Assembly: GCA_001683735.1 (NCBI GenBank)
Contig: LUGG01000003.1
Location: forward strand, 124,001-188,000
Reading direction: 5' to 3'
DNA: 64,000 nt
DNA from: Grifola frondosa
Lineage: Eukaryota > Basidiomycota > Agaricomycetes > Polyporales > Grifolaceae
The notes under the pieces were generated by a model. It ran no database searches and was not told where the DNA came from. It saw only the letters and a list, made by a program, of their open reading frames with translations. Positions within the stretch are counted from its first letter, which is position 1, and each line of letters begins with the position of its first letter. The translations under genes were made by a program, and so were the position numbers. This document shows, in pieces, positions 38,804-51,091 of this stretch.

Positions 38804-38966
38804 GATGGTGACGCGCGAGACTTGGAGAGGTTGAGAGCTGCATGGTAGGTGGTTGATCGAGTTTGAGAAAGTGGCTGAAGCCTGACGAAACGCGTTCGAT
38901 CGCTCGACGTCAACAATCTGCATTAACTCTCAGTGCGATCGCCAGCCATTTCAACATCGTCTGCAC

Positions 38967-39217
38967 TACTTGCACTTTCATGCAGCAAGTACCAAGAAAT
39001 ATATTTTATGTGCTCTGCTCTAACCACCATTAACCGATTTTCTTCAGCACAACTTAAGCGGCGCATCTGACAATATTATCGAACCGTGTACATCACAGTT
39101 TATTCATGTACCAAGCACCACAAAATATATTTGTGTGTTCTGCTCTAGCTACCATTCAACTGATGTTCTTCAACACAACTTAAGCGGCACATCTGACATT
39201 GCAATCGGACCATGTAC
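38967..39217. repeat. About 125-bp tandem duplication downstream of transposase, copy A
   Basis: Two diverged units (38969-39092 and 39093-39217) share a poly-A-like segment, the GCCGCTTAAGTTGTG block (in reverse), AGAGCAGA and AAATATATT. They lie in the 3' region of the transposase gene and are present in copy B as well. Confidence 0.7.
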
Positions 39218-39218
39218 A

Positions 39219-42200
39219 TCACAATCCCTGTGTAGGTAGTCCAGACAGATAATCCACAAGCCCACCAATGTCCCCTCGATCATCATCATCTTCGTCTTCC
39301 ACATGCTCTGCCGTCTCATCAAGCTGCAGTTCAGCATTCTCCGCAGATACTACCACATTCAAAGGCTCGAGATCCGATGCCGGAGCCGTGGTTGAGTTCG
39401 CGCTACTACTCTCACTCCACCGTGGTATAACCTCAATTGAGGAGGATGCCCCAGCTCGCTCTCCACGTGAAGGGTTCCCTGTAAATCCGGAAAGTCTGTG
39501 AATTCGGTGCAAACAAGCCAGGATGTGTGCATTGATACGGCTGCGACGCATGCAGAATTCCTCTACTGCCCCGAAGATTCGCGCTTTATCGTGCTTCAGC
39601 TGGGCCATGGCAGCTGTGAAGAAGTCTTCCTCGTCAAGAATACTTGTGTGCACACGGCGAATCTCCACATTACAGTGCTCCAACTCCTCGCGTGCACGAT
39701 CCACCCGTCGGGCAAGTTTCATGGTCTCACGGATTGCTGGTTGAGCCCACGGTTGCTCACGAATATCATTGCGCGTGTTGCGGAGAAGGTTGAACTCGTC
39801 TAGAAATGTGTAATGCGACACTTTTGACCAGTCTAGTGTCGGACAGGGCGGGTCCAATGCTAGCGCCGCTGTGTTGTACGCTTGAACAGCATTTCTAATT
39901 GCTTTGCACCGTGTTTGAAGTGCCTTCGCAATGTGCGTGCGTACACGATAGGCTACACAATGCGTTAGCTAGGGCCAATATAGAAGCAACATCAACTCAC
40001 TGGTTTGGGAAAGGTTAAGCTTATGCAGCTCGAAAAGTCGCAGGATCACAAGTCGCTGAAGATTGTCGAGAGCGCGATGATAGTCACGAGTTGCAATATA
40101 CTTGACGGTGGTCATGTATTCGGGGGTAGATGGCTGCCAGCGATTTGCAATCCCCATCTTGGCCTCCATTGCGCAAACCTCACGGTTGAGAAGACCGTGG
40201 CGTTCCAAGAGGTGACGGCGTTCCATCTCGAGCTTGCGAGTAACGGACATGTTGGCGCTATAGCTGTCCGGGGTGGTATTCACCGCAACAAACTGATAAT
40301 CAGTCGGCATGGTAGTTAGGAACTGCGTTGACGCTCTGTCCAGCTGCGCGCTGAAGACGAGCATTAGTTTCGCTATCAATGAAACACTAATGCTTACCGG
40401 ATCTGCACCAACTCCTGGAGGCTTTCCACATATGCCATAGCGTGAATATCCCATGGCAGTTCTTGGCCCAGTGTCCCGAAATACGCGCGCTCATGTTCTT
40501 GCCATCGCTTCATGTCATCGTCGCTGATGTTGAGCGATTTCTTTGCCTCTTCAACGGCTATTGACTCATTGTTGACGATCTTGAGTGCTTGAATGTAATT
40601 ATTATATAGCATGGTCCTGACGTTCATGTACTTGTCGCTATCCCACTGGTGAAAGAATAAGTCGATGTAGAGGCGCCGACGATACGGAGAGGCGTAACGA
40701 GTGACGGACGCAAGTTGATTCGAAGAGCTAAAAAGTCGCTCCATACCCTCAAGGTCTTCTAATCCCATCCCAACGATGCCATTGGGTGATTATGAGTCTG
40801 ACAGAGATAGGAATGACTATACCCATGGAAAGCATTGACGCAGAACCGACACCCAAGGTGCCGAAATTCAGGGCCGAGCGAGCTGCGGGTGAGAGTGCCT
40901 TCGAAAGAGCACCCAATATCGTAACCTCCGAGCTGTTCTGGTCCTAGGAGCTCTAAGGCCTTTGAGACAATGGCTAGTGGATATTTGGCACTGCTGAGGA
41001 TGAGCTGATGCCTAACAATGGAGGGGATGGATAAGACTCACAGCTCGCCACTGCGGACCATGTCACAAACCCACAAGATAAGTCCGTGTCGGCACGAGCT
41101 TGCAAAGATACCCGTCTCATCAAAAATCGCCCACATCCTTTTATTCTCATCGGCTGCTGCTGCTTTCCAGTTTTTTGTACACCTGGAGACTGCGTCTTCA
41201 GCTGTGACGCCGTCGGTTGGGTCACCATCATCACCACTGGGAGGGTCTTGGGAGTCCGTGGTGGTGGCAGGCGGTCGCTCTGCGGGGACTTCGTTTGCAT
41301 ATCGGTCAACATATTCCTTTGAGAGGAAATAATCGCTCTCGCCGTAAATGCGCGTGTCGCCGGCAACGCGATTGCCAACTTGTGCGATCCGCTTGAGGGA
41401 GTTATTTCCGTCAACGCAGTACATGCGGCCGAAACGTAGTTTAGGTTCATCCTTCAGCTGCAGTACATTAGCGAGGAGGAAAAATTAGTAGAATGCGATC
41501 GCGCACCTTATATGAACAAGCTGGGCATGCATTCAAAACTCGCCAGTCCGGCGAATTTCGGCCAAGAGCAGTCTGAACTTGATTGTTGACACCACGCAGA
41601 ATCACCAGATAGATATCGAATGTATCTGCGATGACGGCACGGAATCGCCGACGGTAAGGAATCTAGATGGCAATCAAAATTAATACTGTACGACTTATAA
41701 GCAATAACGCACCATATAATAGTAACAGAGCAGCTTTGCAAATGCCTCCGTACTGAACGAGGGCTTGAAGAGACGTAAACAATGGAATAGTTCGAGTGTC
41801 GGGAGGGATACCGCGAAGTTGGGGGAAATTGGAGTGGCACTCATGTACCCATTGAGTAGGAGGGCCTCCGCGGCGGATGTACTGTCCGCAGTGCGAGATA
41901 TGTAGGCCGTGGGAGCAGTAGAATAAAAGTCGAGAACATCGATCTCAAAGTCGTAAGATGAGGGCGCTGTGGTAGGAGGGACGGTCGGCGCCGAGGGTCT
42001 GTATTTCCAAGCAAGATAAGCGTTGATGAGGCTCGGAATGAGGGGTTGCCAGTTATCGTGGAAGTTTTGAATGCGTTGTCGCCATGTCCGTGCATCTTTA
42101 TACCAACGATTCTTCCATCTACTGTGAATCAATACCATGTAACGCAAGAAGACTGTGCATGCTTACCGACTACCAATGATATCCCGGAGGGCGTATACAA

Positions 42201-42661
42201 TTGTGGTGTCGTCCGGTATGTCTTCCCATTCGTTATCATCGGCACCAGTTGCCACGTCGTCAACAAGCTCCGGGGGTATGCTTGTATCGACAGAAGTAGG
42301 AAGCTCGCCACGGATTTCTGCCAAAGCAGAGAGCAATTTTTCGCTCAATCCTGTGACAAAGTGTAGTGGTTAGATATACTTTAGTATTAAGTGTTCACTT
42401 ACCTGCTGTATTCAGGTTGTATCTTTCCTCCGCCTTCTGTCGTTCCCGTATCAGAGCCAGAGGACCTAGTACATTGCTGCCGGTGCGAACTTGTTTGCCT
42501 GACTTTGAAGCACCCATCAATTGGGCATATGGCGAGGCGCGTACACTGCGCGAGACCCCAGCTCTCTTGGAGCCCTTGATTTGGGGCATGGCATCGGTCG
42601 ATGTCAGTGGTCTGGACTCTGGAGTCTGGGAGCAGCGGCATTGTGGCGCGATGGGAGTCAT
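39219..42661 (-). pseudogene. KDZ copy A gene 1: KDZ transposase, one frame break
   Basis: Same eight-exon layout as copy B: CxxC cluster CPACSYKLKDEPKLRFGR, MYCVDGNNSLKRI, then GCSFEGTLTRSSLG. In the exon at 40790-40980 this copy lacks one C in the run before AATGGCATC, so HNHPNGIVGMGLEDLEG loses frame just before the conserved GLEDLEG block. All other exons match copy B. If real, the enzyme is dead and the element would depend on a partner such as copy B. Confidence 0.8.
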
Positions 42662-42796
42662 GTGATCACGTTGAAGTATACAACAGGGTCATGTGATCAC
42701 ATTGAAGGTGCACAGTATACTCGCGCAACACAGACGTGTGTAATGATTTGGTTGAATGAATAAATGTATTATATTCTGGTATATTATTAGATGTAA

Positions 42797-43908
42797 ATGG
42801 AAAAGAAATAGAAGAAAAAGATGAAGAAACAAGGGAGATACGGGGATATGTCGTCGGCATCGGCGACAGTGACGCCGACGCATGTTGCGTGGTGGCGGGA
42901 AGCGGAGGGATGGCAAACGCGCATGGCGGGATACATGTACAGGGGCAGAAGAAACGGCGGGAAACGATGAGGATACGGGGGAGGGACGGGTATGTCGTCG
43001 GCGTCGGCGACAGTGACGCTGACGCATGTTGCCTGATGGCGGGGATGGCAGGATCATGACGGCACGTGGCGGAGTGCATGTACAGTGCAGGGGGAAAGAA
43101 ATGAAGGGAAACGGATAACATACGGGGGAGGAACGAGCAGAATGTCGTCAGCGTTGGCGACGACGACGACGACGCATGTCCCGCCATGGCAGGGAGTGGC
43201 GGGATAGGGCCGTCACGTGGCGGAGTGCATGTGCAGCGTGGGGGGAAAAGAAACGGAGGGAAATGGATAACATACGGGGGAGGAACGGGCAGAATGTCGT
43301 TGGCGTCGGCGACGACGATGACGACGCATGTTGCGTGGTGGCAGGGAGTGGCAGGATAGGGCCGTCACGTGGCGGAGTGCATGTGCAGCGTGGGGGGAAA
43401 AGAAACGGAGGGAAACGGATAACATACGGGGGAGGAACGGGCAGAATGTCGTTGGCGTCGGCGACGACAATGACGACGCATGTTGCGTGGTGGCAGGGAG
43501 TGGCAGGATAGGGCCGTCACGTGACGGAGTGCATGTGCAGCGTGGGGGGAAAAGAAACGGAGGGAAACGGATGACATACGGGGAGGAACGGGCAGAATGT
43601 CGTCGGCGTCGGCGACGACGACGACGACGCATGTCCCGCCGCGGCGGGGAGTGGCGGGATCGGGATCGCAAGGTAATCGGTGGCTAGGCGCGGAGCACGT
43701 GATGGGGATGATGCCGAGGCGCGTCGGGACGGTCCTTATCGCTATCCGATATCTCCCCGAGGAGGAGTTTACTAATGAGGAAGGGAGCGGGAATTACGGG
43801 CAGTGGTACTGGCAGTGTGTCGGAATTAGGCAGTCAAGGCTAATTAGCCTGTCACACCCGGTCCGGTATGGCAGGCTAAGTAGCCGAGGTACACGTGAGG
43901 TCGAGGTG
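42797..43908. repeat. KDZ copy A proximal terminal inverted repeat with 6 tandem units
   Basis: Inverted relative to the distal end but one unit longer: six units of about 150 bp with (G/T)GGC(A/G)GGAT words near 42899, 43040, 43193, 43342, 43494 and 43647. The terminal part includes the AGGCTAATTAGCCT palindrome at 43837-43850. The outermost sequence is identical to the left end in reverse complement. Confidence 0.85.
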
Positions 43909-43916
43909 AGTTTGGT
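43909..43916. repeat. 8-bp target-site duplication, right of KDZ copy A
   Basis: AGTTTGGT, identical to 34189-34196. Confidence 0.9.
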
Positions 43917-44038
43917 TTCTTCCCTCCGAGGTTCTGTCCCCGCCACGCAGCACGAAACCTCTAGAATATACCTTTTGATACCCGGAAACAGTCTAGAGAT
44001 CTAGAGACCTTTTGCGAATTACTGGACTGGTCTCGTCG

Positions 44039-47000
44039 ATGATATCCCGCACAGCCTCCGACGCGTCTTTCATTCTGGTGAACGACGAGCAGTCTCCAGC
44101 TCAATCTCGCATCACGACCACGCCTAACAGCCCTGTGAGTAGCCCGTTGCAGCTATATGCACAACTCTGCAACCAGGTATTGACTCGCATCTATATGAGA
44201 CGATCGAAGCGCATGCCCCCGCGACTCCGTCATCACCTCCACCGCCCTCATTCGCACACGACTGGTCGCGCTCTGGGACCGGCGGGAGACTGTACACACA
44301 CGGACGCCACTTCGTCGATGCGTACGGCAGAGTGTGTAGTCTGCGCGGAGTGAACCTGGCGGGGAATTGCAAAACGTGCGAGCGGGTGCTTCCACGTTCT
44401 TGTGCTGCTGTACTGAAGTGCATTGAAGCCCAGTGAACCACGATCACGACTCGTTCCCTGCTAATCACGCGGACGTTACGTTTGTCGGCCGCCCTTTCCC
44501 GCTCGAAGAGGCCCATGAGCATTTATCCAGATTGCGACGGTGGGGGCTGACTTTCAGTGAGTATGATCCCCGCCTGAAGCTGTACTTTAATGCGATCAAA
44601 ACCTCTCCAGTTCGCTTCCTCATAACATGGGAAGCCGTAGAACACGCTGGACCGTGAGTACCATCCTGCCATCCAGCCACCGCCGCTCACCATAACTTTC
44701 CCAGGGGCATCTATGACCGCGAGTACCTCTCATACATCCGGAGCCTCCTCTCGCTGCTGCCGCGGTACGGCATCACCGCATTCGTCGTGCTGCACCAGGA
44801 CGTCTGGTCGCGCTACTCCGGCGGGTCGGGCGCGCCGGCGTGGACCCTCGAGGCGGCTGGCTTCGACCTACATGGGCTGGAGGAGCCGGGCGCGGCGTGG
44901 CTGAAGGGTGTCAAGGGTGGCGGGCACGTCGAGGCGGAGCGCGGGCTCTGGCCGTGCGGCTACCAGAAGCTCGCGGCGGCGACTATGGCGTAGGTTTTCG
45001 TTCGTTCGTTTGTTCGTGCGTGCATGCGGCTCACGTTGTGCAGGACGTGTTTTTGGGCAGGCGACACGTTCGCGCCTAAGCTGCAGGTTGGAGATCAGCG
45101 CGGCGGGGATGTCTCGATCCAGACGTTCCTCCAGACTGCGTTTCTCGACATGTGGGAGGTAGTGGCGAAGACGGTCGGGGACCTCGAAGGTGTGCTGGGC
45201 TTTGAGGTGATAATTTAGCCTTCACCGCGATCTCGCGCTGACGGCAATGCAGATGATGAACGAACCTCATAGAGGATATGTAGAGCTGCAATCGCTGCAT
45301 GCGTTCGACTATAATACAGACCTCCACCTCGCGCACGTCCGTGAGTCGACTCTCTCGCATGACTTATACGCAGCGCTGAGCGGTGGCGGTTGGCAGCTAC
45401 GGCGTTTCAGTCGTTCATGCTGGTGCGGGACACCCTACGGAGGTCGGACACTGGACGCGCTCGTTCCCGATCCGACGCGCCTGACCTCGCGGCAGATGCT
45501 CAACACCGCGCGACAGAGGGCGTGGAGAGAGGACGGGCCTACGCAGGGTAGGTGTCTGTGGGAGATGCACGGCGTGTGGGGGTGGGACGAGAAGAAGGAT
45601 GAGGGTGTCGTGCTCCGTGAGAGCTACTTCAAGAAGCACCCGATGACTGGACGCAAAGTGAGTGGTTGGTCTGGTAGCCAGAATCTGACCTGAGTTGGAC
45701 GACGCGTTCGGTAGGTCGATTGGTACACGGACTTCTATTTCCCGTTCTTGAACAAGTGGGCGGAGCGTGTGCGGAGTGTTGCCAGCTCGGATAAGATTGT
45801 GTTCGTAGAGCCCATTCCTAACGAGGTTCGTGGATGATTGAGGTGTGATATTGTCTCCTTCTAACGCTGCTGTAGTTCTGTCCGGAGTCTTGGACTGCAG
45901 AGCGCCGACCGGCGAATATGGTCTTTGCCCCACATTGGTGAGCCGTGCTTCCTTGGGGGTTCTGATTGCGGTTCATGGACGTATCTAGGTACGATTTGAA
46001 CTCGCTGTTTGCCAAGGCTTTTGGCGACTTCACCGTGAACGTTCAGGGTCTCTCAAGGGTTAATATACGGCGACTATATAAGTAAATCTAGACATTACTC
46101 ATATGTCTCGTTCAGGGAATGTTTCCGTTGAAGGCGTTTTACTGGGGCCAGCAGGGTGCCCGAGATAACTTCTCTCTGCAAATTCGCAACCTGGTTGAAG
46201 CGGGATATCGATCCCTGGGCGAGAAGCCAATCATCATTGGCGAGTGCGGCATTCCCATGGACATGAAGTACGTATCACAGGTTTGATCGTCGGGCTCTGC
46301 GCTGATCTTGATCTGCGACGCAGCAAGGGCGAGGCATTCAAGACCGACAACTGGTTCTGGCAGTCGCGCATGATGGACGCGATGCTCACCGCACTCGAGC
46401 GGTCGCTCATCGGATTCACGTGAGCGCGCGCCCACCGTCCGCACACCCGTACGTGCTTGCTCACGGTTGTCGCGCGATGCAGGCTGTGGAACTACAACCC
46501 CGACAACGATGACCACAAGGGGGACGACTGGAACGGTGAGAACTTTCTCGTGGTTCAGCCGCCACCGCGGGCTGCCCCCGTCGTTCCTCTCGTACGAGCA
46601 GACGTCGCCCACGCTGGACAACGGCGCGCGGATCCTGCGCGCGGTCGTGCGGCCGTATCCCGCGAAGACGGCGGGGATCCGCTGCGGTTCGAGTACGAGA
46701 TGAACACGGGGGCGTTCACGTTCGAGTGGGCTGTTCCGGGTGCGCCGGAAGACAAGGCCTCGAGCGCTGGTGGCCCAAGCGTGGGGAACCCGCCGCGTAC
46801 GAGTATGCCCCCGCTGAGCACGAACGAGACGGAAATATTTGTGCCATCGTCCTTGGCGCAGGGGAGGAAGGTCGTGGTGGAGGGGCTGGACCCTGAGGAT
46901 AGTTATAGCTACGACGAGTCTCGGCAGACCTTGACCATTGTCGCTAGTCACGTCGCCCCTGGTACATCCCATCGGATCGCCGTGTCCCTCAGCCCGCCGT

Positions 47001-47107
47001 TGAAGGCGACGTTTGTGGTCAACAACTTGTGGGACGACTATGGAAGTTATATCGTTGCTGTCATCATGGCCCTTTTATCTCTGCTATCGTATATCTTTTC
47101 TACATAG
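44039..47107 (+). CDS. GH5 (subfamily 12-like) steryl/ceramide beta-glucosidase
   Basis: This glycoside hydrolase 5 enzyme is like fungal ergosteryl-beta-glucosidase/glucocerebrosidase (EGCrP2), which removes glucose from sterol or ceramide. It starts MISRTASDASFILVNDEQSP with an intron after NSP. Motifs are RLYTHGRHFVDAYGRVCSLR, then GVNLAGNCKT; ITWEAVEHAGPGIYDREYL; VVLHQDVWSRYSGGSGAPAW; EMMNEPHRGY (acid/base Glu); FAPHWYDLNSLF; PIIIGECGIPMDM (nucleophile Glu); GFTLWNYNPDNDD. A Ig-like C-terminal part ends in a strongly hydrophobic segment, SYIVAVIMALLSLLSYIFST, suggesting a tail anchor. About nine introns. One base appears missing near 46677 (PAKTAG to PLRFEYEMN). The long linker containing SCWCGTPYGGRT and many charged residues is usual in this family. 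Confidence 0.9.
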
Positions 47108-47534
47108 TTTCTCGCTTTCTTGAGTACTGCATATGTATGTACAATATCCGCTCGAATGGATTATGCATCGTCGACGAACCTTCTACAAATATGCGTAAAT
47201 ACGCGCCTTCACAGCTCCAGGCGCTAAACCGTTCATCTTCCGACTTCGTCGTATGTATTTCTCGTCCCCGCACCATCCTTGCTCGTGAAGCCCGCAGGCC
47301 ACCAGGAATGGCGGGCTCTCGCTGTCGTGCTCGTGACATAGGTCGCCCAGAATCAGGCCACGGGGCTCCGGCCATGACTTCGTGAGACTTCGCGATGTCC
47401 CCAATAGATTGCGTGATTCCCGACGCGGTGGCCTGCTGAGCCTACGGGACCAATATATACGAACAGTCCCATGGCTATGTCCAACATACCTGACCGCGCT
47501 CCGTACGCCTGAGCTCTGATACCGTACTGCGAAC

Positions 47535-49149
47535 ATGCCTAGCACCACTTTGCCATCGATACCCCACTATGTGCCGGCGCCCCCCACGAAGGAGGACCGT
47601 GAGTGTCGGCCCTAACTTTTATCTGTTTGTTGCTGAGCCCGTTGTTGACTCGGGGTGCCGCAGTGGACTATGCGGACCTTCCCATCATTGATTTCGCCAA
47701 TGTGCATACTGCGGCAGGCCGGGCGGCGCTTGTGCCGCAGGTCACGGATGCTATGAAAACGCACGGGTTCCTCCTCGTGATCAACCATGGATACACTCAG
47801 GCGCAGGTGCGGCATCGGATTGAAGGTCGCACGCTGGCGTGTCCGTGGGCTAACGTGTTAGTTTGTTTGCTAGACTGACCGGGTGTTCGACATTGCGGAT
47901 GTTCCGTTCTCCCAGGTCGATGATGAGGAGAAGCGCCAGTATGCTGGGAACATTAAGGAGCAGGGCTCATTCCAGGGATATAAGCTGCGGAACTATTGGG
48001 TGAGTAGTGTGCTAAAATTGTGAGTCGGGAGGCATGACGTTGTAGAGTAGCATATAGATAAGGGCGTTCGCGATCAGCTCGAGCACTACAATGGTACGCG
48101 CCGTCGAATCGTTTTCGCATTCGCGGGTTGTTGACATTGACTCGTGTTGACAGTGAACAAGGATGTAACACAGAAACTGCATCCCAAGGCTCTTCGGCCG
48201 CTTCTGCCTGAAATCGACGCACTTGCGAAGCACGATCATTTCAATGTCGTCCACAATATTCTCAGGTACGCTGCTCAGATCATACCGTCGTGCAAAAACT
48301 CATAATGAAACTAGACTCCTCGCTCTCGGCCTGGAGCTTCCTGAAGAGACGTGGGTGAATAACCATGGTTATTCTAGCGAGGGTGAAAGTTATGGTACGT
48401 CACACCTGCATAAACGCTTTTCGAACGGGTAATCCTCAGATTATCGACCACAGTTCGCTTCATGAAATAGTGAGTTGGCTAGCGTTCGACGATCATTGGG
48501 AAGGTGGTTCTAATCTTATCTCATCATTCAAGCTATCCTCGCTCAGAAGAGGAGGAAACAAAAACAAATCACGTCTGGCTGAAGGGCCACACAGGTCGGG
48601 AATTTCTTTCAATGCTTTCCAATCTAGCTCACGCTCGCGGACGTAGACTTCGGCAGCATAACGATTGTGTGGAGCCAACCTGTAGCTGCGCTACAGATCC
48701 TCACCGCAGATGACAAATGGCGCTGGGTCCGCCACATCGACAACGCGTTGGTAGGCCACTGTTACTGGCATGGACTTGACCCCGTTGTCGCTAACGCTAC
48801 TATGCAGGTCATCAACATAGGAGACTCGCTGGAATTCCTTTCTGGAGGCTACTACAAGGCGACCATCCACCGCGTCGTCCAGCCCCCTGCAGACCAGGGA
48901 GGATACACCCGCGTCGGCGCTTTCTATTTCGCCATGCCGGATGACGACGTGAAGCTTATCCCTGCGGCGGAAAGTCCGGTCCTCCAGAAGCATGGGATTA
49001 TCCGGAGATGCGCTGACGCTGACGCTCCGACGACGGAGCAGTGGCGGAGGGGCCGCACCCGTGCGTACGGGACGTCGGAACTGCAAAAGAAGAACGACAG
49101 GGTGGAGGAAGAGGTTATCAACGGAGTCGTCGTGAAACACTACAATTGA
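47535..49149 (+). CDS. 2-oxoglutarate Fe(II) dioxygenase, isopenicillin-N-synthase-like
   Basis: The start MPSTTLPSIPHYVPAPPTKE is followed by an intron after PTKED and then DYADLPIIDFANVHTAAGRA and THGFLLVINHGYTQ (DIOX_N domain). RIFDIADVPF, RNYWHIDKGVRDQLEHYNV and LLALGLELPEETWV follow. The iron motif HTDFGSITI is split by an intron; downstream are NIGDSLEFLSGGYYKATIHR (second histidine) and YTRVGAFYFAMPDD (arginine for 2-oxoglutarate). It ends VEEEVINGVVVKHYN. H-x-D, distal H and R are all present, so the enzyme should be active. Family members oxidise diverse small molecules, and the substrate here is unknown. Introns near 48620 (GHT-GDFG) and others are short and canonical. Confidence 0.85.
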
Positions 49150-49316
49150 GGGCGGATACCTCGTGCATGTGTAGGATGGACTTGTACGAAACGAATCTGT
49201 ATTCTATAAATGTGGTCGTGCCACACGTTCGGGCACAGTTCTGTCTGTAGTCAGCGAAGAGTAGATATGTTCCCCTTTCCTATACGTAAACTACCTTCGA
49301 ATACCAATGCAGACAG

Positions 49317-49770
49317 CTAGCTGGCGCACCTTGTGGCCGAAGGTTGGCTGTGCGGTGATTCGAATAAGTATTCATAGCCAGCAATAGCAAAGACTGCCCT
49401 CCATACAAAGTTGTTGAAGTCACATTCCCGATGAAGAAGCACCTCCAGCAGAACATCCACCATCCTATGGAGACCGCCACTGTAGGCCCGCTTGCCAACC
49501 TCTATATGCAGAAACCAGTTGTTTTCTCTGTCATCAGCAAAAACTCCCGAGGCTGAGCATATCGTACATGAGCATGCACCGACCCCAATCCGGTGCACTA
49601 AATATATTTTTCTTACCTGAGCAGGCAATGCACACTTGGAAAAATTGGTCATACCAAGAGGTTTGCCCGCCATAGTAGGCGGGGCGGAAACGGCCAGGAG
49701 AGGTCTCCGGAGTTGCCAGATTAGGTAGCAAGAGTGGTCTCCATATGTATTGAAGTTTGCACTTCATCAC
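49317..49770 (-). CDS. Hypothetical two-exon protein at edge of AT-rich tract
   Basis: Exon 1 (about 49617-49770) reads LQYIWRPLLLPNLATPETSP then YYGGQTSWYDQFFQVCIACS. A GTAAGA donor follows and the acceptor ACAG is near 49540. Exon 2 reads NNWFLHIEVGKRAYSGGLHR and ends FESPHSQPSATRCAS with the stop at 49317. No family is recognised. Its 5' part abuts the AT-rich repeats, so it may be truncated or itself repeat-derived. Confidence 0.3.
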
Positions 49771-49798
49771 TTTTAAATATTTATATTATACATCTATA

Positions 49799-50011
49799 GT
49801 CATCAGCAAAACTCGAACTTTCCTTTATTGTACTTTTAGTTACTTTTTGCTATTTAAAATACTTATTAAGAAGAAAAAGCAAAAAAAGGAGGGCTCGCTC
49901 CTTTTTTTACTTTTTAAATGCCCAAAAAAGGCAATTTTTCACGTTGATAAGAAGAAAAAGAACCGATAAGAGCCTAAAGAGTGGCAAGGAAAGTTTGAGT
50001 TTTGCTGATGC
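49799..50011. mobile_element. MITE copy 1, about 213 bp
   Basis: The ends are inverted: left GTCATCAGCAAAACTCGAAC, right (reverse complement) GCATCAGCAAAACTCAAAC. TA dinucleotides at 49797-49798 and 50012-50013 border it, as for Tc1/mariner-type elements. The inside is T-rich then A-rich, with no ORF. Confidence 0.75.
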
Positions 50012-50356
50012 TAACTACTGCAGAGTTATGATCATATGTTTGTCACGTAGTCATGCAACCGTCCAAACCATACCTAATTCCAGTGACAGTCACACACTTT
50101 TGTGGGGCAGCATTGAATTTATTTTTGCAAGAAGGCATCCTTGAATAAAATTCTACTAAGTGAGGAGGATTGTTGGGACAGAAATGGTCATAGTATCTTA
50201 TCAAAGAGAGAGAGCAACATGCTTCAGGTTTTATACCTGTTGTGGATTGAAAGTGTTAAGTAAACCTTGATGATTGGTTCTGTGACCAAAGTATCTTATT
50301 TAATAAACATATGCATGTGCCAAATTCATTACTCAGGACCAAATTTACTTACTATA

Positions 50357-50571
50357 GCATCAGCAAAATCCAACTTTTTCTTAGAGACTTATCCTTCCTT
50401 AATGTTACTTTTTTCGTCACTTAGAGTACTTAATTTCAGAAAAATAAGTAGCCCTTGACTCTTTTTTCCTCTTTCAGCTTTTAAATAAGATAAATTATGA
50501 ACAAAAAATGTAATAAGTTAAATAAGTAGGACCTTTTAAGTATATTAAGAAAAAGTTGAGTTTTGCTGATG
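50357..50571. mobile_element. MITE copy 2, about 215 bp
   Basis: The same family as copy 1. The left end GCATCAGCAAAATCCAAC follows TA at 50355-50356, and the right end AAGTTGAGTTTTGCTGATG is near 50571. It shares the internal layout (CTTTATT/CTTAATG-TACTTTT, then the A-rich half). A TA at the right end is not clear, so that end has drifted. Confidence 0.65.
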
Positions 50572-51091
50572 AGCTGTATGTGTGCCCATTCACATTTTGC
50601 TTCTAATTTTTCATTTGCTACTATATCACCTTCGCCTGGGAATGACTTTTTAATGTTCTGGATGCCAGCATAAATTTCATGTACACAAAGGATTAAAACA
50701 TCACCACCTCTCCTGCAAGGTCTTCTTCCACCCTCTACAATCTGAAGTCAAGCTTAATCTAGAAGAAGCCAAAGTATGGATTTATGAGAGATAGAAACAG
50801 ATCAAAAATATATAATTGCACTGAATTGAGGAAGAAAGGACAGCAGAAGAGAAGAGGAACAGAGTAAAGGTAGCAAGGGAGTATGAAGAGGTAAGCAACA
50901 TTTCATTTTGATGACAAAGAGGCTTACCATTACTCATGACCAGCTTGATGCCCAGCTTATGAAGTTTGCCATTGTGGCAACCCCCGAATTTGTGATTAGA
51001 ATGAAATGCAAGTGCAAGATGTCTGCAGTGCTGCTACAGAACTATGTAAAATCTAGCTGCTTCTTCTGATGCCAGAGTTTATGTATGCATA

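Larger units (their letters stand above)
34197..43908 (-). mobile_element. KDZ DNA transposon copy A (9.7 kb, transposase on minus strand)
   Basis: This is a complete element bounded by inverted termini that begin CACCTCGACCTCACGTGTAC and flanked by perfect 8-bp duplications AGTTTGGT. It contains three minus-strand genes with long termini of tandem repeats. It is near-identical to copy B, which lies in the opposite orientation 9.3 kb to the right. Compared with B it has several one-base deletions, including one in the transposase (about 40782) and a cluster in the HMG-like gene (35.5-37.1 kb), so as sequenced it looks non-autonomous. Whether these are real mutations or sequence error is open. 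Confidence 0.92.
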
